From JAICKN01 sp036491415 (GTDB lineage: Bacteria > Acidobacteriota > Terriglobia > Terriglobales > Acidobacteriaceae), in the NCBI GenBank assembly GCA_036491415.1, contig DASXCC010000196.1, positions 1 to 17,666 of the forward strand: a stretch of 17,666 nucleotides of DNA, written 5' to 3'. Below, piece by piece: positions 8,327 through 15,608 of the stretch (the first letter of the stretch is position 1; every line of letters starts with the position of its first letter). The notes under the pieces were generated by a model. The model was given only the letters and a program-made list of their open reading frames with translations, had not been told where the DNA came from and searched no databases. The translations under genes were made by a program, and so were the position numbers.

Positions 8327-9577
8327 TTATCTTTCTGCTCCGGTGGGATTCTGGGAGAGTAAATACAGCGCTTCGTCCAAGCCGGTCGGCGCACCACACT
8401 CGCTTGCCGTTTGCTGCTCAATTTCGAAGGTAATATCCATGGCGGAATCGCGAACGTCGCTGGTTGTGGTTGCAATCATTCTGGGTTTTAACGCCGACCA
8501 CTTCTGATTGAGATCTTTCAAAGGATCGGCTGAAGCGGAAGATGGAGCGGGGGGCGGATCGGAAGTAGCTGCGTTTGGCGTTTGCGCGCTGCCAGTTTTT
8601 TTCTGCTCTGCTTCCGGCAAATTATTTTTCTGTTGTATGCAATCCGCTAATCGTGTTCCCGCTTGATTGAATGCGCGCACCGAGCGATGAATCATTTCCC
8701 GGTTGGAAATATGCTGCGCGTAAGGATTGATTTCCAAAATCGCGTTTGCCGTTTCCAATTCCAGCCTGGCTTCGGCGGTGAGCTCGGTTTTTGACGCAAG
8801 ATCGTTCAGGTAATGTTGTGCGGTGCGATATCGCTCGAGTTGAAATGCAGAATTTCCTGCGCCGGCCATTGGCATTGCATCGTTCTGGCCACTGCGGAGA
8901 ACTTGTTGATATTCAGTCAGCGCATGCTCGTAATCTTTGGCTTGCGCGAATAAATCAGCAATCGTCAGGCGCAGGCTCGTATCCGGCGGTAAAGACGACG
9001 ACCAACTGATGAGCTCCGCCTGGGCTTGCGGATCGGCATTCATCCTTAAAAGAAAGCGGATCAACTCGAGTTGTGTATCAGATCTTTGGGTCTGGGCATC
9101 CGCCGGCCAAACTCCATAGATCGCATTGTGGTAGTACTGCAGCGTTTTTTCGATGAGATTTTCGCCCGCATATAAACGAGCGATGGCCAGATTCACCAGA
9201 GAATTCTGCGGATCATGCTCCCACAAACTTACCAAATAGGACTCGGCTTCGCCTCTTTTGGAGGGATCGTTTTTTCCGGTATCGCGAAGCACGCGAGCCA
9301 GCGAGAGTTCATAATCGAAATTGTTTGGGTTGTAGTCGAGGGCCGCTCGCAGATCATCAATCGCGGAGTCGTATTCGCCATTACGAATTTCAGTCTGGCT
9401 TTGCTGGAATAAATGACGGGCCAAAGCTTTCTTTTGTTCGCCGAACCGGTTCACCAGCCGGTTGACGAACCAGAATCCAAGCACCGCCAGAATAAAAAGA
9501 CTTGCAAGTAAAACTGCTGGGCGCCGGACGAATTCTTTGAGCCGCGATCGAAAGTTCATCTTCCTCTTGCTTTCCAT
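8327..9577 (-). CDS. Membrane-anchored TPR-repeat protein
   Basis: A 416-aa protein of unknown function. A short basic N-terminus precedes one membrane helix (~21-40, LLASLFILAVLGFWFV). TPR-like helical repeats follow, for example residues ~50-85 with YDSAIDDLRAALDYNPNN, and ~215-235 with KDYEHALTEYQQVL. A Pro/Ala/Ser-rich linker (~335-360) leads to a C-terminal tail, probably in the periplasm if the helix is a signal anchor. TPRs mediate protein-protein contacts; no enzyme motif is visible. The ATG at 9577 lacks a Shine-Dalgarno. An internal ATG at 9559 has GAGGA just upstream (spacing about 2-3 nt), so a form six residues shorter is possible. First gene of a pair with the CLC transporter, perhaps a scaffold or partner; that link is inference. 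Confidence 0.8.
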   Translation of the reverse strand: MESKRKMNFRSRLKEFVRRPAVLLASLFILAVLGFWFVNRLVNRFGEQKKALARHLFQQSQTEIRNGEYDSAIDDLRAALDYNPNNFDYELSLARVLRDTGKNDPSKRGEAESYLVSLWEHDPQNSLVNLAIARLYAGENLIEKTLQYYHNAIYGVWPADAQTQRSDTQLELIRFLLRMNADPQAQAELISWSSSLPPDTSLRLTIADLFAQAKDYEHALTEYQQVLRSGQNDAMPMAGAGNSAFQLERYRTAQHYLNDLASKTELTAEARLELETANAILEINPYAQHISNREMIHRSVRAFNQAGTRLADCIQQKNNLPEAEQKKTGSAQTPNAATSDPPPAPSSASADPLKDLNQKWSALKPRMIATTTSDVRDSAMDITFEIEQQTASECGAPTGLDEALYLLSQNPTGAER

Positions 9578-9673
9578 ATTAAATCAATTTGACGATTTGT
9601 TTACCAGGCAGCCAGAGGTCAGCCTGCAGAATTTCTCGTTTACACTCTCGTCAATTCTTATTCTATGGCTCTA

Positions 9674-9713
9674 TATACTGGACACTAAACAGAATTGCGT
9701 GTTACTTGAGGGG
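9674..9713 (+). promoter_or_regulatory. Candidate -10 box and RBS of the SMR-like gene
   Basis: TATACT (9674-9679) is a good -10 match, but the hexamer 17 nt upstream (TCAATT) is a poor -35. GAGGGG (9708-9713), 5 nt before the ATG at 9719, is a convincing ribosome binding site. The rest of the 141-bp divergent gap shows no other clear signal. Confidence 0.35.
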
Positions 9714-9718
9714 CTGCA

Positions 9719-10042
9719 ATGAAAATTTTCTTTTTTGTATTGATAGCAACGGTATTTGAAGCCGTAGGAGATGCCACATTACGCATGGCGCTTCACCATT
9801 CGTCCTTATCCTCACGGATCGGATTATTCGTTACTGGCGGGATATTACTCACCCTCTATGGAACTATGCTGAATCTTGCTCCTATTGAGTTTGCTGCTGT
9901 AACGGGCGCGTATGTAGCGGTCCTGTTCGTTGTTTTCCAAATAACCAATTACGTTTTCTTTCGTACCGCTCCTGCTCCAGCAATTCTAGTTGGCGGGACA
10001 TTGATCGTAGCGGGCGGATTAGTAGTTTCTCTTTGGAAATAA
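9719..10042 (+). CDS. SMR-like small four-helix membrane protein
   Basis: A 107-aa very hydrophobic protein with four predicted membrane helices, the size of small multidrug resistance (SMR/EmrE) proteins, which are dual-topology proton-coupled exporters. The aligned key acid is E14 in ATVFEAVGDATLR, the same residue number as E14 of EmrE, and P55 in LNLAPIE matches EmrE P55. However, the EmrE aromatic substrate residues are absent: position 63 is Gly instead of Trp, position 60 is Ala instead of Tyr, and a second acid, E57, replaces Gly. It therefore belongs at best to a divergent SMR/EamA-like branch, and drug export should not be assumed. It stands alone between the TPR/CLC pair and gluconokinase. 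RBS GAGGGG supports the start. Confidence 0.78.
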   Translation: MKIFFFVLIATVFEAVGDATLRMALHHSSLSSRIGLFVTGGILLTLYGTMLNLAPIEFAAVTGAYVAVLFVVFQITNYVFFRTAPAPAILVGGTLIVAGGLVVSLWK

Positions 10043-10095
10043 TCCGGGGGAAGTAATGCGGGTCGTAACGTGCGTATTTCCACTCAATACATTGT

Positions 10096-10131
10096 TATGG
10101 CGCACGAAGTTATAGGGCACGAAGCGCTTCG
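10096..10131. repeat. 15-bp imperfect tandem repeat plus 12-bp palindrome upstream of gluconokinase
   Basis: TATGGCGCACGAAGT (10096-10110) and TATAGGGCACGAAGC (10111-10125) match at 12 of 15 positions and share GCACGAAG. The second copy runs into the perfect palindrome CGAAGCGCTTCG (10120-10131), which ends 15 bp before the gntK ATG. Position and symmetry suggest a regulator site for the gluconate genes, but no known consensus was recognised. Confidence 0.4.
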
Positions 10132-10146
10132 ATAAGCGATAAACGC

Positions 10147-10629
10147 ATGGTCGTGATAGTCATGGGAGTTACCGGCGCAGGGAAAACAACCGTGGGGAGC
10201 CTTCTCGCCAGTCAAATGAAATGGGAATTCGCTGACGCGGACAGCTTTCATTCCCCCGAAAGCAAAGCGAAGATGCACCAGGGGATTCCGCTAACCGACC
10301 TTGACCGCGCTCCCTGGCTGCAAGCCATGCGGGATGCAATCACTCAATGGATTGCCCAGAACAAAAGTGTAGTGTTGGCTTGCTCGGCATTAAAGCGCGC
10401 GTATCGAGATGAATTGTATGCAGGACCTGAAGTAAAGTTTGTGTATCTGCGTGGGACGCAGGAACTCATTAGTTCGCGGTTGGAGCATCGTCACGGACAC
10501 TTTGCCGGCGAGAGTATTTTGGCCAGTCAATTTGACGCACTCGAAGAGCCTAAGGACGCGATTGCAGTGAATATCAGCGCAACTCCTGAAGCGATTGTCA
10601 GTGAAATAAGAAACCGCCTCGGGGTATAG
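10147..10629 (+). CDS. gntK: Gluconokinase
   Basis: A 160-aa cytoplasmic P-loop kinase that phosphorylates D-gluconate to 6-phosphogluconate with ATP, feeding the pentose phosphate or Entner-Doudoroff route. The Walker A loop is MGVTGAGKTT (G7 to T15). Family-specific motifs are DADSFHSPESKAKMHQGIPL and DLDRAPWLQAM, then CSALKRAYRD, then SRLEHRHGHFAGESILASQF and LEEP. Length is typical of the short GntK/IdnK family. The ATG at 10147 is used because it gives the usual few residues before the P-loop; no strong Shine-Dalgarno precedes it. The MFS transporter begins 16 nt after the stop, indicating a two-gene uptake/phosphorylation unit. Confidence 0.93.
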   Translation: MVVIVMGVTGAGKTTVGSLLASQMKWEFADADSFHSPESKAKMHQGIPLTDLDRAPWLQAMRDAITQWIAQNKSVVLACSALKRAYRDELYAGPEVKFVYLRGTQELISSRLEHRHGHFAGESILASQFDALEEPKDAIAVNISATPEAIVSEIRNRLGV

Positions 10630-10645
10630 CTCCGTGGTATAAATC

Positions 10646-11962
10646 TTGAGGTTCCGTTCGAGGTGTTTTACGTCGAATACTCTCCCACCCCCGCCAGCGC
10701 TTGAGCGGAATGACGAATCTCAAATTATTTTCAGAATAACCCTGCGGCTGGTTCCGTTTCTCTTCCTTCTTTATATCGTTGCTTACCTGGATCGCATCAA
10801 CGTCGGTTTTGCCAAGCTGGAGATGTTGTCGGAGCTCCACCTCAGCGAAGTGGTCTATGGCTTAGGCGCAGGGATCTTTTTTGCCGGATATTTCCTGTTC
10901 CAGCTCCCCAGCAATCTGATCCTGCAAAAAGTAGGAGCGCGACGCTGGATTACTTCACTCATGATCTTGTGGGGAGCGATCTCCTGCTGCATGATTTTCG
11001 TAAGGACCGCACACGGGTTTTATTTCCTCCGGTTTCTGCTGGGATCGGCGGAAGCAGGCTTTTTCCCTGGCGTCATTGTTTATTTAAAGAGCTGGTTCCC
11101 AAATGCGGCGCGTGCGCGGACCATTGCATGGTTTATGGCCGCTGGGCCGCTTTCGGGAGTTGTAGGAGGTCCGGTCTCCGGAGCCATCCTGCAGTGGCAC
11201 GTCGGCGGATTTTTGCACGCATGGCAATGGCTCTTCATTATGGAAGGCGCTCCAGCCATTCTGTTGGGATGCGTAGTTTTAATTTTCCTTGCGGATTCAC
11301 CCCAAAAAGCAAAATGGCTTGGTGATTTGGATCGCGAATGGCTGCTGGGTGTGCTCGAATCAGAGCGGCAAAGCATGGCCATCCAGCGCGGGACGCTGCG
11401 TTCTGCGTTTACTCGTCCCATCATCTGGCTGATGGTCATCATGTATTTCGGAATTAACACGTGCGCATACGGTGTGAGTCTTTGGCTGCCGTCATTTATT
11501 CGCGGTTTCTCCGGCATGAGCAATTTCAATCTTGGATTGCTCTCGGCTGTGCCCTACATCCTGACGGCGATCACCATGATTTTGATTGGCACGCATTCTG
11601 ACCGGACCGGGGAACGCCCCTTGCATATCGCTTTCTGCGCATTTGCGGGAATGGGGGGAATGCTGCTCAGCGGACTGACGCACTCTTTAGTTCCCACGAT
11701 CATCGGATTATCGCTCGGCTTGATGGCGGTCTTCTCCATGTGCGGCCCTATCTGGTCGCTGCAAACCGGGCTCACCGGAACGGCTGCCGCTGCGGGCATT
11801 GCCATTGTCAATTCGTTCGGCAATCTGGGAGGATTTTTCGGCCCTTACATTATTGGAATGGTGCATCGGCAAACCGCGCTCGTAATCATCGGCCTTATAA
11901 TTGGATTGGGCGGATGTATGGCGCTCATTATTAAATTTAAGGAGCAGACCGCCTCAGGGTAG
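10646..11962 (+). CDS. MFS transporter, anion:cation symporter (ACS) family, probable sugar-acid uptake
   Basis: A 438-aa, 12-helix major facilitator of the ACS family (hexuronate, galactonate, tartrate and phthalate transporters). Signatures are LYIVAYLDRINVGFAKLEM between helices 1 and 2, LPSNLILQKVGARRW, and RFLLGSAEAGFFPGVIVY with YLKSWFPNAARARTIAWF around helices 4-5. Being 16 nt behind gntK suggests gluconate or a related sugar acid as substrate, taken up with protons (inference). The start is uncertain: a TAA sits in frame at 10640, and the only canonical start before helix 1 is TTG at 10646, without a clear Shine-Dalgarno. The first ~25 residues (proline-rich, LPPPPALE) may therefore be partly untranslated. 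The protein ends within a TTGACA-containing stretch that may serve the next operon. Confidence 0.88.
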   Translation: MRFRSRCFTSNTLPPPPALERNDESQIIFRITLRLVPFLFLLYIVAYLDRINVGFAKLEMLSELHLSEVVYGLGAGIFFAGYFLFQLPSNLILQKVGARRWITSLMILWGAISCCMIFVRTAHGFYFLRFLLGSAEAGFFPGVIVYLKSWFPNAARARTIAWFMAAGPLSGVVGGPVSGAILQWHVGGFLHAWQWLFIMEGAPAILLGCVVLIFLADSPQKAKWLGDLDREWLLGVLESERQSMAIQRGTLRSAFTRPIIWLMVIMYFGINTCAYGVSLWLPSFIRGFSGMSNFNLGLLSAVPYILTAITMILIGTHSDRTGERPLHIAFCAFAGMGGMLLSGLTHSLVPTIIGLSLGLMAVFSMCGPIWSLQTGLTGTAAAAGIAIVNSFGNLGGFFGPYIIGMVHRQTALVIIGLIIGLGGCMALIIKFKEQTASG

Positions 11963-11965
11963 TTT

Positions 11966-11995
11966 TTGACAGGTATCCACCTACATACCAATATT
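11966..11995 (+). promoter_or_regulatory. Candidate sigma-70 promoter for the lipid operon
   Basis: A consensus -35 TTGACA (11966-11971) begins 4 nt after the MFS stop. With an 18-nt spacer, AATATT (11990-11995) matches 4 of 6 bases of a -10 box. The expected leader to the TTG start at 12133 would be about 130 nt, long enough to hold the repeats listed next. Confidence 0.4.
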
Positions 11996-12001
11996 TTCGT
12001 T

Positions 12002-12055
12002 CCTCGCTCCTGACGCCCTGACCTTGTCAGTTTAGGACACTACCCCTCGCTCCTG
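12002..12055. repeat. 11-bp direct repeats flanking a small hairpin
   Basis: CCTCGCTCCTG occurs at 12002-12012 and again, exactly, at 12045-12055 (43-bp period). Between them CTGAC CTT GTCAG (12018-12030) forms a 5-bp hairpin. No T-tract follows, so it is not a clear terminator. It may be a regulator binding array in the leader of the lipid operon. Confidence 0.4.
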
Positions 12056-12059
12056 GCCG

Positions 12060-12079
12060 AACAATTGTTTACAATAATG
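12060..12079. promoter_or_regulatory. Overlapping AT-rich palindromes with a -10-like TACAAT
   Basis: AACAATTGTT (12060-12069) is a perfect palindrome that overlaps ATTGT-TT-ACAAT (12064-12075). TACAAT (12070-12075) matches 5 of 6 of a -10 box, but its -35 position (12047-12052) is poor. Possibly a second promoter with an operator on top of it. Confidence 0.3.
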
Positions 12080-12132
12080 TGCCTGCCTTATGTTCTTGGA
12101 ATGTGAATTCCTGAAGGTCTAGGTCAATAAAT

Positions 12133-14490
12133 TTGGACGAATCGAAGCAAAACTCGAGGCCGATCGCGCCTGTGTACTGGCGCGTGGAAGGCAGCCTGCT
12201 GAATCTGAATGTCGTGAGGCCTGTCGCATTCTTTACATGGAATGCGCAGACGTTCTCCGGCCGATGGATTAAGCGCGGCCTCGTCTTCCTGATGGCGGCC
12301 ATTCGTCCATTTCTGTATGCAATTGATCGCAAGTTGGCCACGCGGGTAGTGCACACGGTCTTGCGTGGAGTAAGCCGCGACCGCCTCGATTTGCTGAGTG
12401 AAGAATATTTCCAGTACAAACTGCAGCCACACCTGAAAGCGGCTGGCGTAGAAAAGCTCAAGAAGTTGGTGGATTCAGGGGCTGAAGTGGTCCTTGTCAG
12501 CCAGGGTCTGGTTAACGTAATGCGTCCTCTTGCCCACCATTTGGGTGTGAAGTGTGTGATTGCGAACCGGTTGGAGTTTCGCAACGGAATTGCCACTGGA
12601 AGATTGCGGGACCCCGTCGTTCGCCCACGCGGCGTATTCGCGCGAATTACTGATACTGATCCTAACGGCGAGCGCACTCCGCAGCAATTAGTTCGCGATC
12701 TGGCTTTGTTGAAACCCAAATCTCTTTGGGCGGCAGTGATTCCATCGGTTCGCCCCAAACGTTCCCAGGAACGTCCCATTGTTCACTTTGAAAATAACAA
12801 TGTGTCGGGTGGACCTCTTTCCCCGCTTTCCGTGAAAAAAGCGCTGGCAGGCAAGCACCTTCTATTGATCGGGGTTACTGGATTCATCGGCAAGGTTTGG
12901 CTGGCGAATACGTTGATGGAATTGCCTGACATTAAACGAATTTACTTGCTGATCCGGCGTCAGAAGTCCAACCCTGCGTGGAAGCGATTTGAAAAGATGG
13001 TGCAGGAATCGCCGGTGTTCGATCCGCTTTATGAGAAGTATGGCGATCGGCTGGCGGAATTTATCCGCGAACGCGTGGAAGTGATTGAAGGCGACGTTTC
13101 GCAGGAGGGATTGGGTCTCGATTCGGAAACTTTGGCTTACCTGCAGAATCGTTTGGATCTGATCATTAACAGCTCCGGCCTTACCGATTTCAATCCCGAT
13201 TTGCGGGACGCTCTGACCACCAACGTGGATGCAGCGCTGAACATTCTGGATTTCATACGCAAATCAGACCACGCGGGACTGCTGCATCTTTCGACGTGTT
13301 ATGTAGCGGGCGCGCGGGACGAGCGTGTTCCTGAAGTTTTACGTCCGAATTACACGCCCATCAATGTAGAAAACTTTGACGCCGAGCAGGAATGGCGTGA
13401 TCTGCATGAAGCCGTGAAGCGCGCGGAAATACGGGCTGAGGGGGAAGAAGTCACCGGCGAGTTGCGCATGCAGGCGCTTGGCAAGGAGCATGCTGCAAAA
13501 GATTTGCAGGGAGCGGCGCTGGAAATCCAGATTCGCAAAAATCGTATTCGCTGGCTGAAGAATTATTTGACCGAGTATGGCGCCGAACGCGCCAAACAGC
13601 TGGGTTGGCCGAATACCTACACCCTGAGCAAAAGTCTAGCCGAATCGCTGATCGCGAAATACGGAATCGGATTGCCGATCGCCATTGTTCGTCCGGCAAT
13701 TGTCGAAACTTCGGTGAGGAAACCATTTCTGGGTTGGAATGAAGGCATTAACACGTCTGCATCGCTCTCTTATTTATTGGGTACAGTTTTCCGCCAGCTT
13801 CCATCGAATGAACGCAAGCGCCTCGATATTATTCCGGTAGATTCTGTTTGCGATGGCATGACTTTAATTGCTGCCGCCATTATCGAGCGGAGAAATGATT
13901 CGCTCTATCAGCTCGCAACATCGGTGAGCAACCCATGCGACATGAGACGCTCGATTGAGCTCACCTCTCTTGCGCACCGCAAGCACTATCGCGCGCAGGA
14001 AGGTCTGGAATATTGGCTGCGATTGCGGCTGGATGCGATCTCAGTTTCAAAAGAACGATATAACTGGATGTCGGCGCCCGCGCAGAAAGCGATTGTGAAA
14101 TCGATTCAACGCATTATGTCACCGTTGCCGTTGCGAAAAACTCCGTTGGCGCGCACGGAAAGAATTTTGGAGCGGGTCGAGAAGCTCGTTGAACTTTTCG
14201 AGCCTTTCATCCTGCATAACGAGCACGACTTCGCCGCTGAGAATATCGAGAAGCTTTCCTATGCTTTGGTGGACGAAGAGAAAAAAGATTTCGCCTACAA
14301 TACGCGATCACTGGATTGGTGGGAGTATTGGATCAATATTCACATTCCCGCGCTCCGCAAATGGACTTATCCTTTGATCGAAGGCCGGTCGCTGGAGGCG
14401 CGGCCTCCACGAGACTTACAGCTTTTGCCTAAATCCAAGGGAGAGCCTGTGAACAGCAGTACGGACGGAGCAACGTGGCAATATTCTTAA
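12133..14490 (+). CDS. Alcohol-forming fatty acyl-CoA reductase fused to an N-terminal HAD-like domain
   Basis: A 785-aa fusion. Residues ~13-200 resemble HAD-IB (SerB-like) phosphatases: motif II is LVSQG (S123), followed by the family pattern LEFRNGIATGRLRDP. But motif I reads WRVEGSL instead of DxDGT, and no GDxxxD motif follows, so phosphatase activity is unlikely. Residues ~240-600 form an extended SDR of the NAD-binding-4/male-sterility type: GVTGFIG (247-253), LSTCYVAG with S387, and YTLSK (Y496, K500). The string IVRPAIVET, then PFLGWNEGINT, is very like plant and insect FARs. The C-terminal ~690-770 (SLDWWEYW) resembles the FAR C-terminal domain. The predicted reaction is acyl-CoA (or acyl-ACP) to fatty alcohol with NADPH. 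The start is TTG, the only canonical start after an in-frame TGA at 12112. A charged helical insert (~415-485) precedes YTLSK. Confidence 0.85.
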   Translation: MDESKQNSRPIAPVYWRVEGSLLNLNVVRPVAFFTWNAQTFSGRWIKRGLVFLMAAIRPFLYAIDRKLATRVVHTVLRGVSRDRLDLLSEEYFQYKLQPHLKAAGVEKLKKLVDSGAEVVLVSQGLVNVMRPLAHHLGVKCVIANRLEFRNGIATGRLRDPVVRPRGVFARITDTDPNGERTPQQLVRDLALLKPKSLWAAVIPSVRPKRSQERPIVHFENNNVSGGPLSPLSVKKALAGKHLLLIGVTGFIGKVWLANTLMELPDIKRIYLLIRRQKSNPAWKRFEKMVQESPVFDPLYEKYGDRLAEFIRERVEVIEGDVSQEGLGLDSETLAYLQNRLDLIINSSGLTDFNPDLRDALTTNVDAALNILDFIRKSDHAGLLHLSTCYVAGARDERVPEVLRPNYTPINVENFDAEQEWRDLHEAVKRAEIRAEGEEVTGELRMQALGKEHAAKDLQGAALEIQIRKNRIRWLKNYLTEYGAERAKQLGWPNTYTLSKSLAESLIAKYGIGLPIAIVRPAIVETSVRKPFLGWNEGINTSASLSYLLGTVFRQLPSNERKRLDIIPVDSVCDGMTLIAAAIIERRNDSLYQLATSVSNPCDMRRSIELTSLAHRKHYRAQEGLEYWLRLRLDAISVSKERYNWMSAPAQKAIVKSIQRIMSPLPLRKTPLARTERILERVEKLVELFEPFILHNEHDFAAENIEKLSYALVDEEKKDFAYNTRSLDWWEYWINIHIPALRKWTYPLIEGRSLEARPPRDLQLLPKSKGEPVNSSTDGATWQYS

Positions 14491-15608
14491 CAGGTTCTAC
14501 GGGATACATTGGGGCCCATGTAGCAGCAAATTTATTGTTGCAGCATGGTTCCGCGCTGAATGTGCTGGTGCGCGCGAACGATCCGCACGAAGCTGAGACA
14601 CGCTTGTGGCAGGCGTGGCAGTTGCACATGGATTTTCCGCACTTCCATGAATTTCTGCAAACCAAAGTCAGGGTATTTCGTGGTGATCTGACTTCGCACG
14701 ACTTTGGCCTTGTGCGCGAAGACTATGAACGCCTCGTGCACACCACCGATTCCGTCATTCATTGCGCCGCTTCGTTGAACAGAAAATCCGAAAAGACCTG
14801 CATGAACGTCAACCTGCGCGGAACTCTGGAAGTTATTCAGTTGGCGAAGCAGGCGAACTATTATCACGGGTTGCGGCGGTTCAGTAATGTGAGCACGGTT
14901 GCCGTAGCAGGGAAGCGGCAAAACGAAGTAGTGACAGAAGACGCTTCCATTGACTGGAACCGTTCCGACTACGATCCCTACGCCCGTACGAAAAAGTTTT
15001 GCGAGCACATGGTGCACGAACTTTTGGCGGATATACCGCATACCATCTTCCGGCCAAGCATTGTGCTGGGCGATAGCCGGTATGCGCAGACGACGCAATT
15101 CGATATGGTGCGTTCGTTTGTGTTTCTTGCCGGGCTGCCTGCTTTGCCGTTTCACCCGAATGACAAAATTGACATCGTGAATGTGGACTTCGTGGCGGAT
15201 GCAATTGCCACGTTGCACGTCAAAGACAAGCCGCTGTACGACACATACCATCTTTCTTCGGGACGCGACGCGCAGACTTTTCGCCAGCTGACAAGCTCAC
15301 TTGCCGCCGCTCAAAATAAACGCGGGCCCATCTTTTTGCCGTTGCTGGAGAAACCATTTTCCGGAACCATAAATAGTCTGGCGAATCGCAAAAACACAAT
15401 TGGTCACGGCGCTGCATTGATGAAAGTCTTCATGCCATATCTCACCTGGAACACGGTTTTCGACAACACGCGCGCGACCACGGAGCTTGGCCGTAAGACG
15501 GTCCCATTTTCCCAATACAGTTATCCGCTGATGAAGTTCAGCCGGGAGACGAATTTCAAATATCCATATCAGGGATGGCCCACGAAGGCAGGAGGAACTG
15601 CCGCATGA
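14475..15608 (+). CDS. Thioester-reductase-like extended SDR (NAD-binding-4)
   Basis: A 377-aa extended short-chain dehydrogenase. The Rossmann glycine motif is at the very N-terminus, GSTGYIG (7-13); HCAASLNRKSEK and NVNLRGTLEVIQLA follow; the catalytic set is S140 in SNVSTVAVAG and Y169/K173 in YARTK; the substrate segment has IFRPSIVLGDSR. The arrangement is that of thioester-reductase domains and NAD-binding-4 proteins, which reduce acyl thioesters to aldehydes or act on related acyl or sugar substrates. It differs clearly from the upstream FAR and lacks a HAD domain and a FAR C-terminus. GTG start with GGAG 4 nt upstream, overlapping the FAR gene by 16 nt, which implies translational coupling. 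Its TGA overlaps the next ATG (ATGA). The exact substrate is unknown; alternatives include a nucleotide-sugar epimerase-like role. Confidence 0.85.
   Translation: MAIFLTGSTGYIGAHVAANLLLQHGSALNVLVRANDPHEAETRLWQAWQLHMDFPHFHEFLQTKVRVFRGDLTSHDFGLVREDYERLVHTTDSVIHCAASLNRKSEKTCMNVNLRGTLEVIQLAKQANYYHGLRRFSNVSTVAVAGKRQNEVVTEDASIDWNRSDYDPYARTKKFCEHMVHELLADIPHTIFRPSIVLGDSRYAQTTQFDMVRSFVFLAGLPALPFHPNDKIDIVNVDFVADAIATLHVKDKPLYDTYHLSSGRDAQTFRQLTSSLAAAQNKRGPIFLPLLEKPFSGTINSLANRKNTIGHGAALMKVFMPYLTWNTVFDNTRATTELGRKTVPFSQYSYPLMKFSRETNFKYPYQGWPTKAGGTAA

Noticed and set aside
7983..8507. A plus-strand frame spanning the junction of the CLC and TPR genes
   Set aside because: Antisense to two clearly coding genes, no motif or ribosome binding site.
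9589..9594. TTGACG as a -35 box for the SMR-like gene
   Set aside because: No -10-like hexamer 16-18 nt downstream.
10630..10720. A possible frameshift or missing ATG at the MFS start
   Set aside because: The frame is open from the TTG through all helices and no ATG/GTG in another frame leads into it; an unusual start is simpler than an error.
12069..12779. A 236-codon minus-strand frame across the start of the FAR fusion
   Set aside because: Arg/Ser/Thr-rich shadow frame without motifs; the HAD-like plus-strand reading is continuous with the SDR domain.
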